DNA of 64,000 nucleotides from Sarocladium kiliense (taxonomy: Eukaryota > Ascomycota > Sordariomycetes > Hypocreales > Sarocladiaceae). Where the stretch lies: contig JAUZTG010000048.1 of the NCBI GenBank assembly GCA_030734395.1, positions 2,542,001 through 2,606,000 on the forward strand, given 5' to 3'. The translations under genes and the position numbers were made by a program. A model generated the notes under the pieces. The model was not told where the DNA came from and made no database searches. It was given only the letters and a program-made list of their open reading frames with translations. Positions 46,881-58,793 of the stretch are shown piece after piece. Within the stretch, counting starts at the first letter, position 1, and each line of letters opens with the position of its first letter.

Positions 46881-47324
46881 GGCATGTCCCGAAACCATGG
46901 ATTTGCAAAGGCCTCCGGGGCACAATTGACGTTGGATGGGGAGCTAGCCTTTGCATTGGAGCGCCAGCAAGGTTTAGGGCACCTCGCTGGGTTGCAGTTC
47001 TGGCGCACGAGAAAGAAGCTGAAGCACGAGATAGACTTGAATTACTTACATGAGACGCCCATCATGATGTACCGATAGTTTATTGTTTGAGATCACGTGC
47101 GTGGGTGCTAAGCTTTCGCTGAGCATTCCAGCTCCCGAAGCCGTTTCTTAGTCTCTCCTTGTCCAACTCCACGGACACGCGCGCGGGGTGAGACAACCAA
47201 CCCATCTTGCCGCTGGCTCGTCGTCCTTATGTGTTCCTGTTGCTACTGTGAGAGTTCACTGTGGTGACTGGGAAACCCAGACTCAAATACCAGACGACTC
47301 AATGTCAAGCCACTCGCCAACGCA
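46881..47324. other. Intergenic region, GDSL esterase to Zn2Cys6 regulator
   Basis: 444 bases with no gene. It holds the esterase 3' UTR and the regulator promoter; no obvious TATA box. An out-of-frame ATG at 47302 just upstream of the regulator start could act as a short upstream ORF if present in the mRNA. Confidence 0.45.
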
Positions 47325-49581
47325 ATGTCGCAACGGAACAGCGTCGCTTGTGACGCCTGCCACCGCTCAAAGGTGCGATGCATGCCTCGGCTGGGAGGTT
47401 GTTCTCGCTGCATTCGTAAGCCACCGCATCCTTCTTTCTCATGATTCATGATAGAGCCCTCGCCGTGCGCTAATGCATCATCTTCGGGTCTCCAGGTCTG
47501 GAGATCGAATGCACATCCGAGAGGGTGATGCCAAAGCGTGGCCGGAAAGCTCGAGGGTCTGCCTCCGAAGGACTAGAGGTACAACTACCACAAGAGAACC
47601 ACTATCTGTTCTCTTGCAAAACCCCTCTCGAAATATGTCCTGTAGTCAGCGTGAAATTCAATAGAACATACTGACGCTCTGTCTTTGCAGGATTCCGTCC
47701 ACGTTCACTATCCCATCGTTGAGCGTTTGCGGCCATTACAGCTACTCCATCACGACGAAGAAGATGATTCACTGTATGAACATGTCCTTTCTCTCTCTGA
47801 GCTCACCCGGTGAAGTGAAGACTTCCATTTCTAGAACTTGACAGCCGTTCCTCTTAGACGCCCGAAATCCTGCTCCATGTCGTCCGAAACGGCCTCACTT
47901 CTCCTTCAACACTTCTACGACTCTCCCAACCGGGAATTCCACACGCGAATTGTCAGGAGACACTATTTGCTTAACCCAACCTCGCCGCGCGCTACATCGC
48001 CCCTGCTCTTATTAGCTATTCTCAGTATGTCGAACTAGGCATTCATACCAGTCACCACTTGATCTGACCTCATATCTGCTCTCAGCTTCGGCATGTTTCA
48101 TGCCATCATCCGGAGATGGGCTTCCCATACCGTCTTATCACCGTGTCGAATTCCTTAGTCTTCGACGGTTTCTCTTGAGTCGTGTCGCAGCCCTTTTCAA
48201 CAAACATGCCCTCCCAGATTCGAGGCCATCCGTGGATGTAACCGTTACTGCATTCATGCTGACCATGATTTCGACAAGCGACCCAACGCTGGAAGCGAGT
48301 GCCCCCCATTGGGTTGCCATGCTCAAGTTCTCCATGCAAAAACTGCAGATCAGGATGCACGACTATCAAGGTACCATGGAGGACATGGAGGAGTACAGAA
48401 GGTGCATATCCCTACACCAGTGAGCGACGGCGTGGGAAACACACTAATACGGTGCACTCACAAAGACTTTGTTGGGCGACTTACATCATGGATCGTCACT
48501 CTGCGTTCTCTTTTAACTTGGCGCCTCAACTACCAGAAGCGGACTGCAGCCTGATACCGATGCCATGCGCTGACGCCATCTGGGAGCAACACGAAGACCT
48601 TCCAGCCGACTCTCGAGGCAGTCAGGTTGTGCAAGAGAGTTATAATGCATACGACGTCTTGTCTATTGATCTGTTCGGCCTCCTCATTCCAATATCTCGG
48701 TAATCCTAAGTTCCTTCAGAAAAACCTGCGTGCGACAGAGCTGACACGGTGTGGAAAGGATTTTGGGGGAGATTCTAGAGTATCATTCCTTGCGACAGAA
48801 CCCTCTGCTTAAGAAGGAACACGACGTCCTTGACCGCGTCAGGAGAAAGATTGAAGATCATCTTCAGTCCTGGTATGCCTCCTTGCGGCGATTTGCCACA
48901 GATGATCTCTGCCAGGTCTCAATGCCCGACTACAACCTCGCCGAGCCGCATGGACATCCCACAGTGGCCTACTATGCTTTGCACCTTTACCACTGCATGC
49001 AAATCTTGCTCTACAGCCACATGGATGCATTGCAGATGTATCACGACCTCGAATGGCAATCCTCGCCAGACTTTATTGTAGCTGGAGAACAAGCCATGTC
49101 GTGTGCGAATGTGAGTCATGAGCACCACCACTTTTGCAGAGGAAGAATAGGAGGGCCATCGTCCAGAACCGCTGACTGAGTATAACCGTAGGTGGTCCGA
49201 CATATCGTGATAGTGGATCCCAAGCTGGACTTCATGTATCGCTACTTCGGAACATACCTGCTTCAATCCTCCTTCATTTTCCTGATCCTCGCCCAGAAGC
49301 TCGGGAACCATGCCGACAGCGTTGTGCTGGGCACCTGTCTCGTCAACCTCAAGGTGCTGGAGCTATTCGTCGGCGTGACAAACATGGATTACCAAAAGGG
49401 TTTTGCTCAACTTCTGCGGCAGACCATTGCGCGTGCAATCCCGGAGCAAGGGTTGGACACGGATGGGGGAGGCTCGCCGCCGTGGTCTGACACCGATGCC
49501 TCTTACCAATATCATGTAGAACTGGAGCTTTCCCGCTATCGTTGGGTGCCTGGCTTTAGAGGGTTGTGGACTGTAGACTAG
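47325..49581 (+). CDS. Zn(2)-Cys(6) fungal transcription factor
   Basis: Eight exons (47325-47415, 47496-47578, 47691-47773, 47858-48024, 48086-48401, 48466-48699, 48759-49110, 49192-49581) join in phase to 571 residues. The zinc cluster is at residues 9-35: ACDACHRSKVRC, then GGCSRC, then the sixth Cys after an intron in LEIECTSE. A basic linker (PKRGRKARG) follows. The C-terminal two thirds is the fungal middle homology region, with RLCWATYIMDRHSAF and LPEADCSLIPMPC resembling the conserved core of PF04082, and it ends RWVPGFRGLWTVD. It is a sequence-specific nuclear regulator. Its position directly after the esterase and transporter pair suggests it controls them. The ATG was chosen because it is the first in frame before the zinc cluster. 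Confidence 0.88.
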
Positions 49582-49965
49582 ACGGCGTTGAGGTACTAGA
49601 GCAGGGGAATATGAGCTGCTGAAATGGCGAAAAGTATAGCTACTGACAGTAATAATAAGAGAGCATGGTTCTTGAGTACTTGGACTAGCTTGCAAGCACC
49701 CTCCTCAAGAAGTCCTGGGACCCAGAGACCGTAGATCTGCACATTTGGGGAAACAACTCTTCTCGAACATTATATGATTTGATGCAGGCTATCGGGCTCG
49801 CTATCTTAATTCTTTGCTGGAGTCGCAATCTATGCGCGACCCTGCGTGACTTTTAGCTAAGATCTTCTGGGAGTCAAAGCCACCTCGCAATCTATGCCAG
49901 CATAGAAGACGGGGCAGTTGTGCCGGTGATGTAACAATGACAGCTCGCTTTAGACTTTGCAGCCA
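49582..49965. other. Convergent intergenic region
   Basis: 384 bases between the stop codons of the Zn2Cys6 regulator and the phosphatase gene, presumably the two 3' UTRs; nothing else seen. Confidence 0.5.
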
Positions 49966-51541
49966 CTAGTACACACTCCCACGGATGCTCTGGTCCTCCG
50001 CCTCCGCCTTATCGATATCTTCGAAATCCCCATCTTCGTGATCCCCATCATGTCCGTGGTCTGATCCAGCGTCGCCTAGCCTATTCGCCAGCGCATGACG
50101 CCTCACCCCGTCATCCTCCTCCTCGTTCGCGACATCCGTTTCTTTGCCCCCGGAAGCGGATGTTTGTCCCTTCTTGTCGTGCAGGGATGCGAGAGGGTCG
50201 GTTCGACTCCTGCGACGTTCATCTTCGGACACTTCGGAGTCGCTACCTGCCTGTGATGTGCGTCCAGAGTACGTGCCGCCAAAGTCTCGACCAGCCTGGA
50301 GGTGATGAACTGGGTATTTCAGGATACGTAGTCGATCCTCGGGAGAGATGAAAGAAGGCGTGCCGTCTGGGCTGGAGACAATCTCTTCTGCGATGCGTCG
50401 CACATCAAGGGATGGAATGCTCTGCCTGTCAGCAGTTGCACGGGGGTCCTCAATATCATCCTCGTCTGAGCTGGCACCTCGGTGATGGTGCGCCTGCCGT
50501 CGGCTTGCGATGGTTGCTGTCGTGGTAGCCTTCGCACTTTCGACGCCCGTCTCTGTGTTGGTGTGTTCAATGTCCTTTTGGCGTAAGATCTCCAGGTCCT
50601 CCCGTCTCTTATAGTGGCTTCCGTGGTTGCAGCCATTCGGACAACCGCCCCAACGGCGGGCACTGACAACAATGCTCTTGTTCCGCTCGAGCTTGGCACC
50701 ATCCTTGGAGTCACCATTCGTCTTGTTGGCCAGCGCTGCACGCTCTCGCCGCAGCTCAGACCATGTTCGAAGCTTGTTCTCGAGAAGGTACTTGGAGTTC
50801 TCCTGTCGGCGCATAATGAGAAACTCGCAGTGGTTCACGTTGCGAAGGTCTTCGAAGTATTCGACGGTGAAGTGGTACCATTTCATGAGGAAGACACGAG
50901 ACATAAGACCGTGGGTGACTAAGATGGTTAGTAGATGCCTTTAGCTTAGATGCCAGTAGGAGATCCCATACCTAGAACACAGACGCTGGCGAAATCGTCC
51001 TCCCCGAACTGCCGCCAGAGGCTCTCGTTGAAGCCACTGACTCGGTCATAGGCATCGGCTGCACTCTCGCCGTTGGGGATGCGGTAGAAGAAGTGGCCAT
51101 AGTCAGCTCTCTCCTGCCACATCCTCTCCATCTCCGCACTGCATGGCTGGAAGTTACCAAAGTCCTGCTCGCGCAGTCTTGGCTCTTCGTAGACTTTGAT
51201 GTTGTCTCTGCGGAACGGCGAGGGTTCATCTTCGTCTGAGGTCAGGGTCGTAAGGATGCCCTCTGTAGTCTCGCGTGTCCGGCGGTATGGAGAGGTGAAG
51301 AAGTGGAGTGTGTCATCGGGTCGCAGGAGGGAACGTAGTCGTCGACCGGCCTCATGCGCTTGAGACCAACCATCTTGGGTGAGTTTGACACGGTGATCGG
51401 GAATAGACTGGTGGATTTCGCGATTTTCTGATCGTAGAGTCAGAACGAGGGGTTCTATGTCGAACAGACATGGAGGGGTAACGTACTGTTGCCCTCGGAC
51501 TGGGCGTGCCGGATGAGAATAATGAGACGTGGTTTCGCCAT
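49966..51541 (-). CDS. Histidine phosphatase (phosphoglycerate mutase-like) family protein, Det1-like
   Basis: Three exons (51487-51541, 50972-51427, 49966-50918) give 487 residues. The first half is a histidine-phosphatase domain: ILIRHAQSEGN with the catalytic His (the usual RHG is RHA here), IPDHRVKLTQDGWSQA, the phosphate-pocket arginines in SPYRRTRET, the acid region REQDFGNFQ, and the second His in VTHGLMSR. This arrangement, with IPDHRVKLT after the first motif, resembles yeast Det1 (YDR051C), a cytosolic acid phosphatase linked to sterol transport. The last 240 residues are charged, low-complexity and probably disordered, apart from a CPNGCNHGSHYKRREDLE segment. The substrate is unknown; Det1 orthology is a suggestion. 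Confidence 0.85.
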
Positions 51542-53245
51542 GCTGGGCAACTGTCTCAAGGTGTTGGATGTTGTGTGATGAGTGCCGTGCGCGATGGTTC
51601 TCGTAAAGTCGTTCGTGGCAAGGATATAGTGGTCGTGAAGCTCGGGGCAAAGGATCGGGTGAAGTCGGTGTCCTGGTCGTGACAGAGCGTGGGGAAGCAA
51701 GCAACAGAAGGACCAGCCGTCGGGGTATATCAGAGACAAGAACGCAGCAGGTCGATGGAAAGCGAAAGCGAGAGACAGCTCGGGCTTGATCTGACTGAGC
51801 AAGAAGCTTTGGGTTTGGAAGTCAGACGAAGGGTCCAGCAGCTGCCAGATTTCCAAGCAGTTTTAATCAAAAAATCGGGCAGCGCAGAGCCGAAGGGGGG
51901 GTTACAGTGCTGGAGTGGTGTGACAGACACAAGCATGGGCGGCGGCGCCGGGTGGGGGGTTCCGGGCCCAGGAGCCTCCCCTTGGTGTGACTGACCGGCG
52001 CTAAACTCGTTGGTGCGGCAAATGCCCCTAAGCGCCCGGACGGCAGGCGGGGCATATACCTTGCTTCACGTATGCTGTTGGTCCCGTAATTCAGCTGAAT
52101 GAGGCAATGAGTTGACAAAATGCTACAGTGCGTTGGTGCAGTGCAGTTCGTGTCTGGAAGTGTGGCATTTAGCGATTGGATAGGCGCCTCATACAGCAGC
52201 ATGATCAGCGGAAGACAGGAGGGGGCTTGCATGTGCTCGGCCGTTGTACGCGCTTAGATGACAAGTGTGGCTGCGGCTAGCAACCAATCAGAGTCCGCTT
52301 ATTCGTGGACCGTGGGATGGGGGACTTACACCAACAACCACCTCAAGTTCTGAGGTAGTCGTCTAATTCAATCAAAGAATTTATTGAGAGATACTGTATC
52401 TTGTCCACATTGTACATTTAGCATTGTGTTCTTTGAATGGGCTTAAAATAGTGCACTTGGACCACCTTGCGGCTCTTGAGCGCGCTTACTTGAACAGTTA
52501 GACTTAAGAAGCATGGGCCGTCTGCATGCCATGCATGTGCTGTAGGGAGTCTAAATTCCATGTAGATCTAGCGACCCTCAGAGTGGACTCGCAAGGTCTC
52601 ATCAGTGTCGGCAAGGCCTGAAAGGCAATTGAGGGAGGAGAAAGAAGGAAACAGAAGTCGGAGTAATCGACATTTGCATGCGCAGTAATGGGATTGAGAC
52701 TTGGAGAAACATCACCCCCTGTCTTAGCACGGGAATAGATTAGTATACAGTATCCAACACTCTTGACAGAAACAGTCAATGCAATTGACAAGACCCAACG
52801 GACCATTACCCTCATCCGGACCGCATGGCACAACAACCTTGGCGAACACCAATCATTTGCGTGCAACCACTCCCCCTACATCCTAGCGTTTACAACCAAC
52901 AGCTTTACCACAGTTCTCATCCGATCATCATTCCCTATCTGATCCTTGGCCATCGCTACGGAAATCATGCGCCGTCCGTCGTGGCGATCAAGCCCTCTGG
53001 GGTATGACAAGGATCAGCAGCCAACAACAAAGACTTGTGGCGATCTTGTACGAAACACATTTGGATGTGCTCTCCATGCCATAATTGCACACAAAAGCTG
53101 CTTCTTATTTATCCATTGTCCGAACCAACATCTAAACACCACAAGGAAGATTACAGAAATCCGAACTTTACAGGTTGCGATACTCAAGACTAACAGTCAG
53201 CGTCGCATTTTCTGCACCGCCCAATCCAATGACATGCTATTCTTC
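51542..53245. other. Intergenic region, 1.7 kb
   Basis: It holds the promoter of the phosphatase gene (nearest part) and the 3' UTR of the rhodopsin-like gene. No supported gene; open frames are short and mutually overlapping. Confidence 0.5.
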
Positions 53246-54581
53246 TCAAACTGCTTGCGCAGGGACTTGTTGCTTTTGCGACGGCCACCCGCTCCGGTCG
53301 CTTTGTGTCTCCAGCCATGAACTGGGCTCTCCTGGCATACCCTTCTGCTTCCCATACCTAGGCTCCAGTGGGATACCGTCCTCGCTTCCAGCCAGTGGAC
53401 TCTCGTCCCCATCACCAAATCCCCTAACTGTAGTTGTAATAACAGTCGTCTTGCGTATGCGCTTGTCATCTTCGTTACCCGTCTTCGATCGGCTGAGCGT
53501 GCTGTTCTGCCTATCAGTTCGGTGATATCCGCTGTTGCCGTACCTGTAGCTTGATGGCTTGGTACCTGACAGACATGAGGCCGAGCCTTTGAAAGACGGG
53601 CTGGAGCAGGGGTTTCAGGAACGGAGCCGAGGCAGCAATCATGGCCACTAATTGCTCGACAGCTGTCCATGTGGCGAGAGAATTGTTGAGCGCCCACGTG
53701 TCAACAGTCGGATCGCCATACTTCGTGACCACGATTGTCTTGAAGATGGAGGCAATCGAAGCAAACATACCCAAAGCCATGAGAACGCCAACGAGAATGT
53801 TCTCCCGGAGCGGTCTCTTCAGTTTCCAGAGAAACATGATTGGGGCCAAAGAAAGCAACACATCACTGCCAATGTTGATCGCTGAGCCGAGGTTTGACAT
53901 GATGTGAATGCCGAGGATAGGTAGGCAACCACCGTCGACCTCGCGGAGGATTGCTGGGTTCCAAGCGGCTTCGAGTGGCCGACACTGTAGGAGGACGAAG
54001 AAGACGTTGCCGACGCCATATATGGACATGATGCTGATGATAGTCCAAAGGAACACCTTCCACCAGAACAGGTTCGGTTGAATTCGAATCAGTGTCAGGG
54101 CAGTCGATGTCTTGATCAGCGTGATAGCCATGCCCCAAATCGGAATTGTCAGGAAGGCGTATTTTTTGGCTTGAAGTCGATCTTGCTCGGTCAGGAGCGT
54201 CGGTGAAGTGTACATTTGCGGAAACATGAATGAAACATCGCCAATTGCTGCAGCCTGGGGGAAAGATATTAGTAATTTCGCTTGAAGTAGCTCTGTTCAG
54301 CTCCCGTATGGTAATCAACGGCTGTAACCTACCACTCCAACTGTCATGACATAGTCCTCCCAACTTATTCTCCAGGCTGGTCTGACACGAATCCAGATCC
54401 GTGCCACGTACATAATCAACCCGATGACCAGCAGTGGTGTCGTTCCGGCGAGATGGAGGACGGCGAGGTACGCAGCTCGCTTGCTGATGGGGTGGTACGG
54501 GCTCCCATCAGCGGGAGGAACAAGAGGAGGAGGTGGTGGGCCATCTTTAGCTGCCACTTGCGCTGCGTGGTACAGATCCAT
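53246..54581 (-). CDS. Fungal rhodopsin-like seven-helix membrane protein (PTH11-related)
   Basis: Three exons (54333-54581, 53566-54254, 53246-53510) give 400 residues. It has a short N-terminus, then seven hydrophobic helices: LAVLHLAGTTPLLVIGLIMYVARIW, a WEDYVMTVGVAAAIGDV helix, TIPIWGMAITLIKTSTALTLIRI, WKVFLWTIISIMSIYGVGNVFFVLLQC, the CRPLEAAWNP loop, and two more up to the KPLLQPVF turn. The RISWEDY entry to helix 2 and the CRP..AAWNP motif are typical of the fungal rhodopsin domain (PF20684), the seven-helix part of PTH11-type putative receptors. There is no CFEM domain. The Ser/Lys-rich cytosolic tail could bind signalling partners. A shorter intron 2 alternative (37 bases) was set aside; ATG at 54581 gives a compact N-terminus, but an in-frame ATG further upstream is possible. 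Confidence 0.82.
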
Positions 54582-55902
54582 ACAGAAAGATATATGCTCC
54601 CTAACAAAACCGTCAAAATGAGACCAGGGCTTGTTGCTTTGCTGTGAGTTCAGCAAGGCCCAGAGTTCAGCGACAAGGTTGTATCGACGCAAATATCCTT
54701 CAGACAAGAGCGGCAGGATGGACAATAACGCCTGTCTAGAGACGAGTGGGGTGGTTCAGATGATCAACAGGCTTAAGCACTGGATGAGTTCCCATACGGC
54801 CAACAAGTATCTATAGTCCTCGACCGCCGTATGCATGTCAAGCCCTTCCGAAGAAAGGGCTGAACATTCTCGAACTGGTTGGTCTTCAACTCGACCAGGG
54901 TAGACAGTCATTTCTGGCAGGCTACTACCAAGTATAAGGATGCGGCATCCTATTCAGTGCTTGGGTGAAACCAGGGGCATGCGGGATACCTCAGCCACCC
55001 TCCGACATGGTGAGACGCACGAGATCTCAGAGCACCGGTCTAATGAAGTGGCTGCCAGCAAATTCACTGCCCATGGCTTGTGGTATGTATTAGACAGGTA
55101 CCACCCGTATCATCCTCACGAACCTAGACTGCCCCTTTCAAGGTTAAACTTACGATACTTCTGGGTGATGAAAGGTGATGAGAGATACTTGGCGGCGCCA
55201 TGGCATTCGAGCATGCCAAAGTATCATTTCTCTGATTCCCATTCGGTTTGCGTCTTCCCTTCAGTCTACCTTGAATCTACAGTCTCATATTCACAGATAT
55301 GCCAGCTTGAAGCTTCGACGAAGCTTCAAATATCTGTCCCCGTTTCCGTCCATAACAACAAGTCCCTCAGGCGCAAAATGGCGCTGGTCTTCATGTGAGT
55401 GCCTCGCGCACAGCAGACGTATTCAGGACTGTGCCACTTCAGCGATGCTACACACTGAGCTTTAGACAGGCTTGGGAGCAAAATACGGTTACAGGGGATT
55501 TCGTCCGACTGACCCATGTCGCAAATCCATGGCCGGAAGGCGATCCGCGTAGCGCAGTATCGCCTCGCTGCCGACTCCTGGAACGCAACCTCTCTCGTTA
55601 CTTGGCCATTCCTTTCTCAACAAAGATTGGCACAATCACAAACCCTGAGTCAATATATTAGCCGGTCGCCGGCTGGTACCTTTGACAGCCTACTATCCCT
55701 GCCAGCTGTGGCGTTGAGCCTGCGCGCGGCACAGCATCGTAAGCGGCCAAGGGCAAGGGTAGATTCAGGTAGGCTGAGTTGAGCCTAAACTGGGGAACCA
55801 AGTCAGAGAAGCGATGTTGGTCGAGGCCTGGGAAAGTAAGCAGCTGCATAAAGCAGGGGACTTGGCCTTAAGAATGCCCAAGAAGACAGTGTACAGAACT
55901 CG
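54582..55902. other. Intergenic region upstream of the tyrosinase relic
   Basis: No supported gene. A 152-codon frame at 54940-55398 shows no features. I searched here for the missing tyrosinase CuA part (the WHR-type motif) and did not find it. A strong bulged inverted repeat lies at 55294-55336. Confidence 0.5.
55294..55336. repeat. Extended inverted repeat (hairpin/cruciform)
   Basis: Inner 11-bp arms TTGAAGCTTCG (55307-55317) and CGAAGCTTCAA (55319-55329) are exact complements around a single A. Outer 7-bp arms CAGATAT (55294-55300) and ATATCTG (55330-55336) continue the pairing after a 6-base bulge on the left only. Confidence 0.85.
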
Positions 55903-56667
55903 CCTGTCATGTTGCACGCCTACGAGCGGGAAATCCAATCTTGCGGCTGGAAGGGTGGTCTCCCTTACTGGGACTGGCTCAAGGACACAGTCGATGATGA
56001 GATCTTCGTCTCGTCTCCTATCTTCGACGATGAACATGGGTTTGGAGGCAACGGAGACTATGTCCCTGGCAACTGGTCTCATCCGGAGCCAGGCTTCCAC
56101 GTCAACACACCGTGGGATGTCCCTGATCGCTCAGGCGGTGGATGCTTGGAGACCGGACCATTCGCTGGGTTGAAGTCCAGCCTCGGCCCTGAAGCCAATA
56201 TCGAGCCGAATCCGCACTGCGTTCGCCGTGACTTCTCGCCGGGGTCCTTGCGGGATATGAGCGGTCCCGATGCTGTGGTCGAGGGTATGGCGCAGCCCGA
56301 CTACGGCTTCTTCGACCGCGTGACTGAGTTGTCTTTCCACTCTGGTGGTCACTGGGGTATTGGTGGTCTGTACGGGCACATGACAGACAAGTGGTCAAGC
56401 CCGGCTGATCCTCTATTCTATCTTCATCACGCCAATGTCGATCGTGCTTGGTGGTCATGGCAGTCCAGAGACCTCAAGTCTCGAGTGTACGACATCTCAG
56501 GCCCTCTGGTGGCCTTTGACTGGGCCAACGCACAGGGCGGGAACGTCACTCTGGACTCACCCATTGATATCGGTGAGACAGAAGAGATGAAACTCAAGGC
56601 CACTGTGCGGGATGTGATGCATATTCAGAAGGGACCTCTGTGCTACCGGTACGACGAACTGTACTGA
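55903..56667 (+). pseudogene. Tyrosinase, 5'-truncated (CuA domain missing)
   Basis: From the ATG at 55909 the frame codes 252 residues ending CYRYDELY. It begins just after the place where tyrosinases carry the third CuA His: LHAYEREIQSCGWKGGLPYWDW is the normal continuation of a WHR-type motif that is absent. The CuB site is intact, with FHSGGHWGIGG (two His) and DPLFYLHHANVDRAWWSWQ (third His). Without CuA, no dinuclear copper centre can form, so phenol or catechol oxidation is not expected. A splice-acceptor-like TACAG sits immediately before 55903, but no CuA exon is found in the preceding 1.3 kb. It is probably a truncated remnant; an upstream exon interrupted by rearrangement is the alternative. 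Confidence 0.75.
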
Positions 56668-57331
56668 GGAAGTTTGGGGCCAGGATTATGGTCGACGACT
56701 TGTTCATAAAGGAGCAGCGATGAGGGAAGAGCTCAGACGTACATTTTATTCTTTTTCTCTGTATATATATTCTGCATGATATGCCGTCCCGAGCTTCTAC
56801 CTGGCCTGCTGGAGGACGAATATGCACACGCCATTGGAGTCACTTTCTCATAATGTGCAACAGCAGGGACGGCCTACATTGCATCCGGTGACACCCAGAA
56901 TAATGCAGATGTCGTCCTCCATACGTCTGGTCATTGTGTATAGTTACTTTCCAGCAATGATCAGCCGGTGGCATGTGTTGTCACCTGCAAGCCTGAGAGA
57001 GTATCCACATTCAGTTGGTTCGTGATGAACCTGCCGTGTCGAATGACTGAACGTGAGTGAATGGACTTTCACTGAGAGATGACTAGTCTACCAGCTTCGC
57101 ACATGTTTTGATGTCTGAGTTCGTGTTCTGAACGCAGTCAGTCTCGTTCACCAGTTTCCGACGCTCTGTAGACCTCGGAGTCATTCGTCCCAACGTGCAA
57201 AGGAGCATCGGCCATCTTGAGCTTTGACGGGTATCATCCGACCACTTTGCGCCCGTGTACTGAACACGCTTGCTCACCATCATCTCCTCAATCCTCGGCT
57301 TCACGCAATCCACCTCCTTTCTACTGCCACC
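56668..57331. other. Intergenic region
   Basis: 664 bases without a gene. It contains the 3' flank of the tyrosinase remnant (with TATATATATTCT near 56762, a possible 3'-end or promoter element) and the leader of the coiled-coil gene. Confidence 0.45.
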
Positions 57332-57658
57332 ATGGACCCAGCCGTGTTCACAAACGCAAACCCCCCTCCTCCTACGCACTCCGAAACCCTCCAAAGCGGA
57401 ATCGAGCAGCTCGTCAGACGCTTCGACCACACGAAACAGGTTCAAGCCCTCCAAGTCAAGCTCAAAGCACTCAACGACAAATTCTGGAGCATCTTCGTGC
57501 AGAATGACCGTCTGGAGCGGGAGAACAGGGCACTCCACTTCAAGAATATGATGCTTGAGAAGCAAGTTGAGGAGCTAGAGAGACGGGTTCAGCAGGGCAT
57601 CAAGGAAGAAACCATTCGTCTGGCTCTTGAGGATATCGCCGCAGATGGACTGCTCTGA
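57332..57658 (+). CDS. Small coiled-coil protein, hypothetical
   Basis: Intronless frame for 108 residues. After a Pro-rich N-terminus (MDPAVFTNANPPPPTH), nearly the whole protein is heptad-like: leucine-spaced stretches ALQVKLKALNDKFWSIF, NDRLERENRALHFKNMMLEKQVEELERRV. This predicts a parallel coiled coil, ending LEDIAADGLL. The ATG has an excellent context (CCACCATGG), and the frame has clear codon structure, unlike the surrounding DNA. It could be a subunit of a larger complex; I recognise no family. Confidence 0.65.
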   Translation: MDPAVFTNANPPPPTHSETLQSGIEQLVRRFDHTKQVQALQVKLKALNDKFWSIFVQNDRLERENRALHFKNMMLEKQVEELERRVQQGIKEETIRLALEDIAADGLL

Positions 57659-58793
57659 TTGGGGACGCAAGGGCACAAGAGACTGTTGCACGAGGAGGGC
57701 AAGACCATGGGAGCGAGGCTGGAAGGCGGTCGCTATACTCAGCAGCGCATGAAGCTTAACAGGGTACCGTGGTCAAGAGGCATAAACGCATGCGCGGATC
57801 GAAGTTGGACTTGAGATTTCGACTGCTGTCTCGACTATTATCCTGAATGCTACCTTGACTGTCATTGTGGCAGGCACTTTGACAGTTCTTGCGCCTATCT
57901 TGCTGCCAAACCGTACTTATCTCCCAGCCGGGAAGGTCACAATCTGGACATTAGCCCGTCCATCCAGCCCTTCGTTCAGATGAGCATATACGAGTCAACA
58001 TTCACAGTGCGCGCCCATTCTACCACTGGAGGAGAAGTGAAGTCTCAGCTCTGGGTTTACATTGATGATCATGCTACCAGATGCCGCCCGCCGCCCATAG
58101 GTCTTCACCAGCCAAATACTGCTCGCCCCCTTCCCCCTTTCTCCTGGGGATGCGGTATCCTCAGTAAAACAAAAACACCCGAGACCGCCGTGCCATCCGG
58201 GAAACGGGGCCGATGATTAAGAGCCCGAAGGATAAAAATGCGAAGGAGAGAACTGAAAAGTACAGAGATGAACCAAAATACATAACGCCGTAGTGCTGGG
58301 CAGATCTACCTCAGCACGTTCCTTCCTTTATGCTCTTCTCGATCGTTGCGAAAATGACCCTCCTCTTGCTTGCTTCGTACGTTCGCGCCCACATACTACA
58401 ACCCCCCTTTCCCCTTTCTGCGAGTTGAGAACCATGCTGTGTTTGTCGCGCTACTCGTGCGCAGTCCCAACGCTTGCGCAATGCAACGCCATGCCGTTTT
58501 CCAATCGATCGATGTATGTTCGACACAACAAAAGTGCGTCCAGTCAATTTCATGCTTGTCCCGGCGCAAACCCAGCTAACCGCCCGAGCCCACGACGACT
58601 CTGCCTCGTTTGTGATGGCAGAACCCCGAGCTCCAGGCTCCAGGCCAAATGCAACCCATGTCGTTCGTCTATGTCGTTCCCATTGCTTGCCTTTATCATT
58701 AACGGCGGCCCGTTGAGCAGCGCCACGCGTCTTCCAATCGTACAATGCTCCCCTCCTTTGGTCCCTCTCGTGTATCCGAGACCAAAGGCTGCC
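57659..58793. other. Convergent intergenic region
   Basis: 1.1 kb between the coiled-coil gene and the histidine kinase stop codon. No supported gene; probably the two 3' UTRs and spacer. Confidence 0.5.

Noticed and set aside
50190..50215. GGTTCGACTCC, resembling a tRNA B box
   Set aside because: The flanking bases do not pair as a T stem, no A box lies at the right distance and it is inside a coding exon. No other credible tRNA was seen.
53511..53549. 37-base intron as the second intron of the rhodopsin-like gene
   Set aside because: It is phase-compatible but shorter than usual; the overlapping 55-base intron (53511-53565) gives the same downstream frame with normal length.
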